Made by a program: the position numbers and the translations under genes. From Haladaptatus halobius (GTDB lineage: Archaea; Halobacteriota; Halobacteria; Halobacteriales; Haladaptataceae), in assembly GCF_020618475.1 (NCBI RefSeq), contig NZ_CP085340.1:1-64000 (forward strand): 64,000 bases of DNA, given 5' to 3'. How positions within the stretch are numbered: position 1 is the stretch's first letter; the number at the start of each line of letters is the position of its first letter. Below are positions 16,242-24,183 of the stretch, one piece after another. The notes under the pieces are model-generated. The model was not told the DNA's origin. It made no database searches and saw nothing but the letters and a program-made list of their open reading frames with translations.

Positions 16242-16765
16242 CGACGTATATCGTAGACACGGGTGTTTTCGTCCGGTGTGGCGGGCCGGACAACGAGAAG
16301 TACCAACGCCTTCGCCGCGCTGTCCGACAAGCTGATGTCTCGCTGCTCGTCCCTCGTCGCGTGTATGAAGAACTTGGTGGTGATCCTGACGACGAAGCTT
16401 ATCCATCGAGCAACAGCCGTTGGCAAGAGGGAGTTGACGAAGGATGGATCCAAATTGCCGATGAACTCGATTACACCAATTCTCGTGTCTCGCGAGTGAT
16501 GGATGCAGCCCGCCGATTTATCGCGAACGACACGGATCGACCCGAGGATACAATCGAAAAGACGGATACTGCGCTTATCGGCCTCGCAGCACAGCTCTTC
16601 GATACTGGTAAAACAAGCTCTGTTGTCTTACTGACCACAGACAAACCAGCAGGACGGGCGGCAGAATCACTGCTTCCCAGTCATGGGTTCACAAACGACG
16701 TTGAATATCGGTATGTCAGTGTCGAATTCCTCGAAAGGATTACCGCAGCCGAGTTCGACGATTAA
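16238..16765 (+). CDS. PIN-domain ribonuclease toxin
   Basis: 175 residues. Begins TTYIVDTGVFVRCGG with the first catalytic Asp. VPRRVYEELGGDP supplies the acidic residue after the second helix, and EKTDTALIGLAAQL and VVLLTTDKPAGRAA supply the later acidic positions. All four expected acidic blocks are present, unlike in the decayed PIN gene at 10504-10821. PIN toxins cleave RNA and are held by their antitoxin, here the gene overlapping by 4 bp. The pair occupies the place where the 5' end of SWIM copy 3 was lost, so it probably arrived as a unit. Confidence 0.82.
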   Translation: MTTYIVDTGVFVRCGGPDNEKYQRLRRAVRQADVSLLVPRRVYEELGGDPDDEAYPSSNSRWQEGVDEGWIQIADELDYTNSRVSRVMDAARRFIANDTDRPEDTIEKTDTALIGLAAQLFDTGKTSSVVLLTTDKPAGRAAESLLPSHGFTNDVEYRYVSVEFLERITAAEFDD

Positions 16766-16792
16766 GGAATAACTTCTCCTCAATACAAAACG

Positions 16793-17162
16793 ATTCGAGA
16801 CGGCACAGCAACGTGCACAGGCCGAACAATTCTCCTTCGACGTCGAGGCTCCCGGAATGGTTGACGTGACCAACGAGAGTCACGAGACGCCTGCAGACCA
16901 CCAATACACAGTCTCCATCGACGACGTGACTGACGAATTGATGGCCTGTACCTGTCCGCACCACGTTCACCGGAGCGCCGTCTGTAAGCACATGGCTGCC
17001 GTCGAAACCGCGACGGATGATGGCACCCTGACGGCGTTCCCGTCGGACGACGACGAGACGGACGAAGACGACGCTGAACCCGAAGAGCGCGATTGTGACG
17101 GCCTCGGTGGCTTCCCGTGTTGGCCGTGCGTGAGAACGGGTCGCAAAGCACTACCGAACTAA
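16793..17162 (+). pseudogene. SWIM zinc-finger protein, 5' truncated (copy 3)
   Basis: Homology begins at ETAQQRAQAEQFSFDVEAPGM and runs through MACTCPHHVHRSAVCKHMAAV to the cysteine-rich end FPCWPCVRTGRKALPN. The zinc ligands are complete. The first 15 residues and the start codon are missing. An internal ATG at 16857 could give a shorter 101-residue protein that keeps the zinc site. The lost end borders the PIN toxin gene. Confidence 0.78.
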
Positions 17163-17212
17163 CTCGTTTCAACTTTTTCTCCCTCTCACGTCACGGTCTC
17201 GAATATCACCAC

Positions 17213-17836
17213 CTACCCGTTCTGTTGTGCCACAAACACGCGAATACTCGAAAAGTGCTTCCACAGTAGTACCCCACCGAATCCCACCATAGTCACCCCC
17301 AGAACGGTCATCCCGACTCCCGCCCAGTTTATCTTATTAATCGTACACTCCAACCCTTCTGTTGCACACGCTCCAAACAATTCCTGAGCGAACGCGCCGA
17401 CATAGATGAGCCAGCTACCAATAGTCACAGCACCGATACCACCGCCCATCTTCCGTATCATCTCCGACACAGCCGGTGATTCACTACTGACTGTCTTCTG
17501 AACGCCTTCACGCGGCCCAGCCCGGGAGGAGAGCAGGGCAGCGCCAAGCAAGCAGAGTGCAGCGGGAGCGATGAAGAGACCGATCGACCACATTCCCACA
17601 ATGGATAGTGCCGTCATTAAGAGTGCTGCCACCCAGACAAGGGGTATCCACTGCTTCCAGGCGGCAATCCCACCGACAAGTGAGAGGATGACGCTCACCA
17701 GCACCCATCCGGCGAAGAACGCATCAGCAAGTGGGTTAGGGAGCAGGAGATAGATTGCTGCAACACTTGTAGAGATAACAGCAAGAGTGCCGAGTAAGCG
17801 GCTCCCTGTGTGAGCTGATGAAGATTTACTTGCCAT
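17213..17836 (-). CDS. Membrane protein of unknown function
   Basis: 207 residues with about six hydrophobic segments (for example LGTLAVISTSVAAIYLLLP, AGWVLVSVILSLVGGI and NWAGVGMTVLGVTMVGFGGVLLW). A loop holds FGACATEGLECTINK with two cysteines that could form a disulfide outside the cell. No known family was recognised. It overlaps the preceding membrane-protein gene (17826-18188) by 11 bp, so the two form an operon and may work together. Confidence 0.65.
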   Translation of the reverse strand: MASKSSSAHTGSRLLGTLAVISTSVAAIYLLLPNPLADAFFAGWVLVSVILSLVGGIAAWKQWIPLVWVAALLMTALSIVGMWSIGLFIAPAALCLLGAALLSSRAGPREGVQKTVSSESPAVSEMIRKMGGGIGAVTIGSWLIYVGAFAQELFGACATEGLECTINKINWAGVGMTVLGVTMVGFGGVLLWKHFSSIRVFVAQQNG

Positions 17837-18188
17837 TAGTCGGTGTCCGAGGAGGTTCTCTCCGTCCGAAGTGTTTGAAACGTTGTCCGAGCCATATCAC
17901 ACTCACTGCGAAGAGATAGTACGTGACGACCTGCCCGCTATCCCACAAATACGGCTGCGCTCCTAGAACCTGTGCATCAAGCGCATAGGTGACGTGTTCG
18001 ATCCCAAGTCCTTCGTAGACGAGAAGTGAAACAAGATACGCCGGAATGTAGAGCAATCGAAAGACTACATTGCTGTAGATATCAACGACTGCTGGCAATT
18101 GTGACGTAAGTGCGAGAAAGCCAAAGAGCACGAGTGTCGACCGGGTTGTCCATGCGGATCGAGTTGTGGGTGATGGGTGGTTGTTCAT
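17826..18188 (-). CDS. Small membrane protein of unknown function
   Basis: 120 residues from ATG 18188; the longer open frame upstream lacks protein character. Three hydrophobic segments: STLVLFGFLALTSQLPAVVDI, VFRLLYIPAYLVSLLVYEG and QVVTYYLFAVSVIWLGQRF. A charged tail, KHFGRREPPRTPTNGK, follows. The stop lies inside the start of the downstream membrane gene, indicating translational coupling. No family recognised. Confidence 0.6.
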   Translation of the reverse strand: MNNHPSPTTRSAWTTRSTLVLFGFLALTSQLPAVVDIYSNVVFRLLYIPAYLVSLLVYEGLGIEHVTYALDAQVLGAQPYLWDSGQVVTYYLFAVSVIWLGQRFKHFGRREPPRTPTNGK

Positions 18189-18346
18189 AGTTTCTAAGAG
18201 GTGTGTAGATGGCTTTACGTTATGCCTTGGCACACACGACAATGAGTGACGGTGCTGTGACTGCCGATTCGATGACAACTGCGATAGTGACAAAGAGTTA
18301 TTTCACTCACCACGAAGCTTATTCTTGACTAAACGGATATCATGCT

Positions 18347-18831
18347 ATGAAACGCCGTGTATTTCTCTCTGCGACTGCCCTCACACTCAGTAGTGGCTGT
18401 CTGTCCCTTTTGGCCTTTGATTGTCAAATCCAACTCTGGAAGACGAACTTTCATACGAAAAACGGGATACAACTTCACTCTTTATTGGAGAAGGAGCCGT
18501 CCTCGTTACTGACCGTGATGAAACGAATCGATTCAACTCGCGGGTCTTTGGTGGCGCAGCTAAACAGTGGGTGAAAGATACAGAGTTCGACAACAAGGTG
18601 GTACTCGGAATCCAAGTTGGCACATCAGGTGAGTCAAGCCCACTCCAGATACTCGGCGTTGAGCGAAAAAACGCGACTACCTTCAATGCGTATACCTGCA
18701 TCGCTCACCCCGGTCAAACCAATGACTGGGTACCGTATGCGAAACTTCTTCACGTGCCCCACGATGGACAGGTGCCAACAACAGCCATCCTCACCCATTG
18801 GGAAGGAGGCACCAAACAGACGTATCCATAA
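18347..18831 (+). pseudogene. Short lipoprotein gene with frameshift
   Basis: The first frame gives a signal and lipobox, MKRRVFLSATALTLSSGCLS, then shifts. The second frame from about 18421 continues SNPTLEDELSYEKRDTTSLF to GGTKQTYP-stop (about 136 residues) with beta-rich composition and AAKQWVKDTEFDNKVVLGIQVG. A one- or two-base change in the T-rich stretch around 18405-18420 joins them. This is either a recent frameshift or a sequencing error. No family recognised. Confidence 0.6.
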
Positions 18832-18833
18832 AT

Positions 18834-18972
18834 TTCGTTTTAAGTAGTTCTCGCGATAACGGAGAGATAAGAGGAAGATTTTCGCAGGCTACTGCTTCCT
18901 GATTGAGTTCTAACCATCGCTATTGGCTTAGATGCAAAGTACATACTCTGGTTAGTGGATCATACTAACATC
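18834..18972 (+). repeat. Dispersed repeat (copy 2)
   Basis: Second copy of the non-coding segment at 15497-15632; see that entry. Here it follows the frameshifted lipoprotein gene rather than SprT, but a SprT remnant lies within 700 bp. Confidence 0.5.
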
Positions 18973-19010
18973 GAATCCCCCCTCAAATCAACAACCCTCT
19001 CATTTGGCCA

Positions 19011-19603
19011 TTAGTCAATTGACTCTGCAATTCGAACCAACTCGTCGCGGCTAAACGGGCCTATTAGATAATAATACGTCCCACTTTCGTCAATGAATTC
19101 GAGAACTCCCTTTTGCCTCTCTGGTGGTGCAACAGATGCTCCACGTGGTAGAGAATCTACTTCAACAAATTCGTCTTCAGGTGGGCTGGACTCACCTCTA
19201 AATGATCAGTCATTGCAAATGTGCCAGGGCGTCCATTCACCAACACTTCTTCATCAACGCCATACGGATGGCCAGGAACACTCGGATCGTCGGCTGACCG
19301 GGCCCTTAGAGTCAAATGTTCACTTGGATCGCCGCTTTCACTCTCAAAGACCATCCAAGCACTCATTCCAAAGTGGCCAACCTCGCTGGCTTCTTGGACA
19401 TGCAATTGAATCCGTCGATATCCACTTGGAAGAGCAGTTGGTCTCCCGAGTGTGAAGGGAACATCACGATCTGCCGCTTCGATTGAAGCATACCCTTCAT
19501 GATCGGGACTGAGTTCATCGGACGGCATAGTATCGTATACGCGCTCCACATCCCTAAATCGATAGTATAGCAGTAGACCAGGAGAACGGCGAATTTCTAG
19601 CAT
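19011..19603 (-). pseudogene. DUF4367-like surface protein, N-truncated and frameshifted
   Basis: The first part (19603-19157) reads LLLYYRFRDVERVYDT through MSAWMVFESESGDPSEHLTL and VLVNGRPGTFAMTDHLEVSP. Then the frame shifts, and minus-strand translation goes on as VDSLPRGASVAPPERQKGVLE, GTYYYLIGPFSRDEL and VRIAESID-stop. The final block G-x-Y-Y-Y-L-I-G...S-R-D-E-L-V-R-I-A-E-S is the pattern of the DUF4367 C terminus. The N-terminal signal and lipobox are missing. Confidence 0.6.
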
Positions 19604-19633
19604 CTAGTAAAGCGTGCGCAACGAACGATAGGA

Positions 19634-19762
19634 GCGACGACATACGTCCCTGAGAGCGGCGGGATTACGATCTCGCTCACGTGGGACGCCTACGATTCGC
19701 AGGGCTGGGAGCAATTCAGTGCGACCGTTCGCCACGAACTGACCCACGCATGGCGTATGTGA
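19634..19762 (+). pseudogene. SprT-like metalloprotease fragment (copy 2)
   Basis: Reads GATTYVPESGGITISL, then TWDAYDSQGWEQFSATVRHELTHAW, and stops with TGA two codons after HAW. It keeps the HELTH zinc motif but lacks both ends. The segment after TWDA is nearly the same as in the remnant at 15182-15495, so both come from one duplicated gene. Confidence 0.65.
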
Positions 19763-19790
19763 AACCGCGGCTCTCTGGGGGTGCGGTACG

Positions 19791-19919
19791 TCACCAATCC
19801 TTGCGCGGCGAGAGTTCCTCACCACAGCGCCGGTAATACCGCATCGGCGCGTGTGACTCTTGGCCCTCCCCGTTGACCGTGACCTTCCGCCCACAATTAT
19901 CGCGTTCTATCTTTGGCAT
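19791..19919 (-). CDS. 42-residue zinc-finger-like micro-protein
   Basis: From ATG 19919 the frame reads MPKIERDNCGRKVTVNGEGQ, ESHAPMRYYRRCGEELSPRK and DW before TGA. An unusually strong ribosome-binding site, AGGAGGTGA, lies 4 bases before the ATG, which is rare in this mostly leaderless genome and fixes the start. Two C-G knuckles (NCGRK and RRCGEE) resemble halves of the rubredoxin-like zinc ribbons common in haloarchaeal micro-proteins, but each has only one cysteine, so metal binding is doubtful. Family members with full CxxC pairs suggest decay here, or dimeric metal binding. Confidence 0.5.
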   Translation of the reverse strand: MPKIERDNCGRKVTVNGEGQESHAPMRYYRRCGEELSPRKDW

Positions 19920-20196
19920 CGTTCACCTCCTAAGGACGGATCACACCACCAACCTAGGAATATGACTGGATGTGTGGTAAAGCTACTCGCTCTTAGTCGA
20001 TTTGTCAATCCGACCGTTCACCTGTGTTTTCCGGGATACTGTTCGCTAGCTCTGCTCAAAACAGACGATGAGCATTTCTGCAGACAGGGAGGGTTGCCAG
20101 CGAAGTCCATTATATATGCGGTGATCCTGAGAGGATAGCCCCGAACTGCGGCAGAACCTACGTTAACTTGGCCGTGTCTGGTTGGCCTCTGTCAAT

Positions 20197-21042
20197 ATGC
20201 CTTTGGCGCGACGGACACATAGCGGAAGTAGCGTGAAAGGATCAGGATCGGAGAGCGCGAACACGGTTGACCCGATGAGAGCAACAGATGTCCTCAATTC
20301 ATTAATCGAAGGCGGGCTCCACGAGATTAAACGCGAGACGAACGGACTATTACTCTCTGGATTCTCAGCCGGTCTCGATATTGGGTTTGGACCGTTATTG
20401 ATGGCGGTGATGCTCACCCTCTCACAGGGTAGTTACGGCGATCTCGGGACGGAGTTGCTGCTCGCGAGCACCTACTCCGTCGGGTTCATATTTGTCATCT
20501 TGGGGCGATTAGAGCTGTTCACTGAACATACGACCATAGCCGTGATGCCCGTTCTTGATAGACAGGCGTCACTCGGGGAATTAGCCCGTCTTTGGGGCCT
20601 GGTCTACGCCAGTAACATCGTCGGCGGTGCGACATTCACCGCGCTCGTGGTCACGCTGATGCCCGACTTGGGCGCCGCTTCACCGGAAGCGTTCGAAGCC
20701 ATCGCCCTCTCACTCGTTGACCACGATCTTACGTGGCTATTCATCGCTGGCGTGCTTGCGGGCTGGCTGATGGGATTACTCGCGTGGCTGGTTACCGCTG
20801 CGCAGGAGACGACAAGCCGTCTGCTTATCATCTGGATCGTCACAGCTGCAATCGGTCTCCTCCACCTCCCTCACTCAATCGCAGGTAACGTAGAGGTACT
20901 GTTCGGCGTCTTTCTCTCGCCCGCGGTATCGGTGATGGACTACTTAACGTTCCTCGCACTAGCGACGATGGGAAACGCAATCGGCGGAGTCGTGTTCGTT
21001 GCCCTGTTGAAGTACGGCCACGTCGTCCGTGGTGGGGATTAG
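20197..21042 (+). CDS. Formate/nitrite transporter (FNT) family channel
   Basis: 281 residues from ATG 20197; the frame also has a TTG at 20182. About six membrane helices. LLLSGFSAGLDIGFGPLLMAVML holds the first re-entrant pore segment and ELFTEHTTIAVMPVLDR the second, both typical of FNT channels; a late TMGNAIGGVVFVALLKYGHV closes the pore. FNT channels pass small monovalent anions (formate, nitrite, hydrosulfide) or act as acid/anion pores. No metabolic neighbours point to one substrate. A polar N-terminal tail of about 40 residues is cytoplasmic. Confidence 0.85.
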   Translation: MPLARRTHSGSSVKGSGSESANTVDPMRATDVLNSLIEGGLHEIKRETNGLLLSGFSAGLDIGFGPLLMAVMLTLSQGSYGDLGTELLLASTYSVGFIFVILGRLELFTEHTTIAVMPVLDRQASLGELARLWGLVYASNIVGGATFTALVVTLMPDLGAASPEAFEAIALSLVDHDLTWLFIAGVLAGWLMGLLAWLVTAAQETTSRLLIIWIVTAAIGLLHLPHSIAGNVEVLFGVFLSPAVSVMDYLTFLALATMGNAIGGVVFVALLKYGHVVRGGD

Positions 21043-21246
21043 TGGAGACGTTGCCAAAGAAACGCTGTCTGGTGGGCTCAGAACCGTCTGGCCCTGGTGG
21101 AGATATTGTATCCAGATAATTCCTTGTGAAACATCCGTTCAATACAGATTATTCTGGTAACCCTCGTTTCTCACTGTGGTACCGGTGCTACTGGTAGACG
21201 TGGTTCAACCCAGACACCTATGGCTGCGGCTCTCAGAGTGCTCAGT

Positions 21247-21736
21247 ATGGTCGAACTAGACAACGTAGACCGGGACAATCTGCACGAACTCTAGGTTAAT
21301 GCGTGGAATCGGATTGCCCAAGAGATTACCGAAAAGGTCGATGTGTCCGCCAGCACTGTTCGGAATCGAAGAACTCAAAGCCAATGGAATCATCAAAGGC
21401 TATCACTCGAAATCGACTACGAGCAGGCCAACCTCCTACTCCAAGTACTCTTCGTCTGTTCGGCACCGCCGACTGAACGGTCGGAGATGGTCGAACAAAT
21501 ACTCGACATTCACGGGTCGTGGACTTCGGGAAACGTTGACCGGTCATCAGAATCTATACTTCGAGACCGTCGAGATCAGCACAGCCGATACTGTCCGCAT
21601 TACCGACGCTATGCACAACATTAGCTTATCGATCGAGAGTTCAGAAATACTGCGCCAGCTCCGGGTACAACCATTCAACCACTTTTTCTTTACCGACCCG
21701 TACGAAAACAAGCAGAATACCGACGAGAACGAGTGA
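21247..21736 (+). pseudogene. Lrp/AsnC-type regulator, multiply broken
   Basis: From ATG 21247: MVELDNVDRDNLHEL, TAG, then VNAWNRIAQEITEKVDVSASTVRN, the helix-turn-helix of an Lrp-type regulator. The next parts jump frames: IEELKANGIIKGYH in one, EIDYEQANLLLQVLFVCSAPPTERSEMVEQILDIHGS in another, and ISLSIESSEILRQLRVQPFNHFFF in a third. The pieces in order rebuild a normal regulator, so at least two frameshifts and one stop have built up. Confidence 0.7.
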
Positions 21737-21744
21737 GTACTCAT

Positions 21745-22060
21745 TTCTGGTCGCTCGCAGGTTGTGGAATTTCCTTCTCGTCCTCCCGCTGTTCGCGTGG
21801 CTCATCGGCCGGGACGTGGGGAACTTCGTGACGGTGCTCTAGAACGCCTTCGGCGTCCAGAGTGACGTCGAGTTTCCAGTCTACATCATCTTCACCTACC
21901 AGAACATACGGTACGACGAACACGGGTGGCGCGTTAGCGGCGTAGCCGTGACGCGCCGTTCGTCGAGACGCCATGCGACGCTCGATACTACTACGTGAAA
22001 CGCTTCGATATCGACTTTCGGTTTGAGAAGCATGGCCTACGATACGGACGGAGACAGATT
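21745..22060 (+). pseudogene. Transposase C-terminal remnant
   Basis: Plus-strand pieces read LVLPLFAWLIGRDVGNFVTVL, stop, VEFPVYIIFTYQNIRYDEHGWRVSGVAVT, and in another frame DARYYYVKRFDIDFRFEKHGLRYGRR. The block GWRV-AVT...RYYYVKRFDI-F is like the end of haloarchaeal transposases around the last catalytic Glu region. Several stops and shifts; element ends not found. Family assignment is uncertain. Confidence 0.45.
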
Positions 22061-22064
22061 GACC

Positions 22065-23312
22065 TCAAAGAACTGCTTGCGCCAGCCCGAGAAAGATGAA
22101 GAACCCTAGGACGTCTGTCGCCGTCGTGATGAAAATCGTCGCCGACGTTGCCGGATCCTTGCCGATCCGGTCGAGTACCAGCGGAATGGTCGTCCCAAAA
22201 AATCCGGCGATAACGAGGTTCAGCACCATCGAAACGCCGAGTATGAGGCCCAGGAGCGGGCTCTGATTGAACACCGACGCGATGACCGCGACAAGTACGC
22301 CCGTGATGAGTCCGTTCGCGCCGCCCGCAATGATTTCGTTGACCACGGCACGACCCCCGGTCGACAAGGAGATCTGTTCCAGGGCGATTCCTCGGACAGT
22401 TACGGCCATCGACTGCGTACCGGCGTTCCCCCCCATCCCGGCGACGACCGGCATGTACACCGCCAGTAGCGTGAACGCCGCAATCGTATCCTCGAACACG
22501 CCGACTGCCGCGGCTGCCAAAAACGCCGTTCCGAGGTTAATTATCAACCACTTATATCGATTTTGCACCTTCGAGAGCGGGCCGTCAAGGATACTCTCTT
22601 CTTCCTGGACGCCCGTGAATTCATAGAGCGTCTCGGCTGCTTCCTCCTCGATGACGCGGAGGAGGTCTTCGGCAGGGATGACCCCCAAGATGGTTCCGTC
22701 GTCATTTAGTACGGCCACCGAGCTTTCGGGATTCTCTCGGAACACGTCGACGACGGCCGTGTCGGGAGTATCATACGTGACCACAGGCGTCTCATGGATA
22801 TGGTCGTGGAGATCCACTGATTCCCGGTCGATCATTGCCAGAACCTGTCCGGGGAGCTCGCCCACGAGTTTCTCGTCCTCAGTAACGAAGATGATCGGGA
22901 TCCGGCCAGTTTGAGCTTCGTACCGTTGAACACGTTGTGCGATGGCATTGAGGTCTCGATGTATTCCAACGGTGACGTAGTCCAGGTGCATTAGACCGGC
23001 AGCACTCTCGGGACTGAATCCGAGCAGGAATTCGACTTTTTCTTGACGATCTTCATCGAGTCGTCGGAGCACGTCCACTCGTGTGTTTTCGTTCGCCAGT
23101 CCTAGTATGTCTGCTACTTCGTCGGGGTCTAGCCTGCGGACGAACTGCTGTAATTGCTCACGATCCATATCCTCGACAAGCGACTGCTGGATCGTCTGCG
23201 GTAGGAAAAAGAACACCTCTCGTTGTCGGCTCTGCGATAGTTGTCTGAATTCCGCAGCCGGGGTCGGCGAAGCTGCAATCGCCTGTTGGATATCTGCTAG
23301 TTCTCCCTCCAT
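22065..23312 (-). CDS. mgtE: MgtE-type magnesium transporter
   Basis: About 415 residues from ATG 23312; a GTG at 23363 would add 17. The N-terminal superhelical domain (about 15-120, with DPDEVADILGL and LDEDRQEKVEFLLGF) is followed by two CBS domains (about 120-245, with DYVTVGIHRDLNAIAQRV and VVTYDTPDTAVVDVF). Five membrane helices follow (from WLIINLGTAFLAAAAVGVF), with the signature PVVAGMGGNAGTQSMAVTVRG in the Mg2+ pore. The cytoplasmic domains gate the channel by Mg2+. It stands alone and ends next to the transposase remnant. Confidence 0.9.
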   Translation of the reverse strand: MEGELADIQQAIAASPTPAAEFRQLSQSRQREVFFFLPQTIQQSLVEDMDREQLQQFVRRLDPDEVADILGLANENTRVDVLRRLDEDRQEKVEFLLGFSPESAAGLMHLDYVTVGIHRDLNAIAQRVQRYEAQTGRIPIIFVTEDEKLVGELPGQVLAMIDRESVDLHDHIHETPVVTYDTPDTAVVDVFRENPESSVAVLNDDGTILGVIPAEDLLRVIEEEAAETLYEFTGVQEEESILDGPLSKVQNRYKWLIINLGTAFLAAAAVGVFEDTIAAFTLLAVYMPVVAGMGGNAGTQSMAVTVRGIALEQISLSTGGRAVVNEIIAGGANGLITGVLVAVIASVFNQSPLLGLILGVSMVLNLVIAGFFGTTIPLVLDRIGKDPATSATIFITTATDVLGFFIFLGLAQAVL

Positions 23313-23628
23313 ACGTCGAAGGGTTGTGCGTCCATCTAAATGATTACGTTGCCGGACGGTCACTTGTCGTCGCGCATTTTCTCACTATTGCAGCCCGAAT
23401 ATCTGATAGCCATTAAATGCTCAACGGGTCATTTCACTATGTACCGAAGTTTGCTCCGTCAATTATTGCGTCTGCGTTGCGTTTAACCGCCTGTACGTGG
23501 ATATCCGGAGAATCTGATAGAAATGGCTTTATCTGACTTAGATTCTCGATTCTGACATTCATCTCTGAAGGAAGGTTCGTAGTTACTTACCATTGGAGTA
23601 GAACTCTCCCTAATGAAACCCAAGGAGC

Positions 23629-24029
23629 ATGAGTACAAACCCATCCGCAGCCCGTGAAGCTGACGAGACGGCACAGAACCGCGTCCAGTGGGAACAACTC
23701 TCCTTCGCCGTCGATGCCCCCGGACTGATCGACGTCACCAATGAGAGCCACGACAACCCCGCTGACCACCAATACGTGGTCTCCATCGACGACGTGACCG
23801 GTGAATTGATGGCTTGCACGTGCCCGCATCACGTCCACCGCAACGCCTACTGTAAGCATTTGGGTGCCGTCGAAAACGCAACCGACAACGGGACGCTCAC
23901 GGCGTTCTCGTCGGAAGACGACGAGACGGACGAAGCCGATACTGAACCGGCAAAGTGCGATTGTGACGGCCTCGGTGATTTCCGTGCTGGCCATGCGTGA
24001 GAACGGGATGGAGGAAATTGCCGAACTAA
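23629..24029 (+). pseudogene. SWIM zinc-finger protein with 3' frameshift (copy 4)
   Basis: Begins MSTNPSAAREADETAQNRVQ, almost as in copy 2, and keeps MACTCPHHVHRNAYCKHLGAV. After CDCDGLGDF the frame goes to RAGHA-stop; one lost base restores PCWPCVRTGWRKLPN-stop at 24027-24029, matching the family end. So the zinc motif is intact but the cysteine tail is lost. The 123-residue shortened protein might still be made. Confidence 0.75.
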
Positions 24030-24183
24030 TCTATGTTTCCAGTTTTTTATCTATGGTATATCAACTGAATAGTCTCGATGTCACCTGCTTAGAAGTGCTA
24101 TAGGCACAAATAGTTGTCATTGCACTATTAAGTTTAATATTCGTAAGGTTTACTTATTACACAACAGTAGAGAGGGTTAGTAG

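Noticed and set aside
21741..21974. 77-codon minus-strand frame
   Set aside because: Antisense to a plus-strand transposase remnant that reads as protein in pieces.
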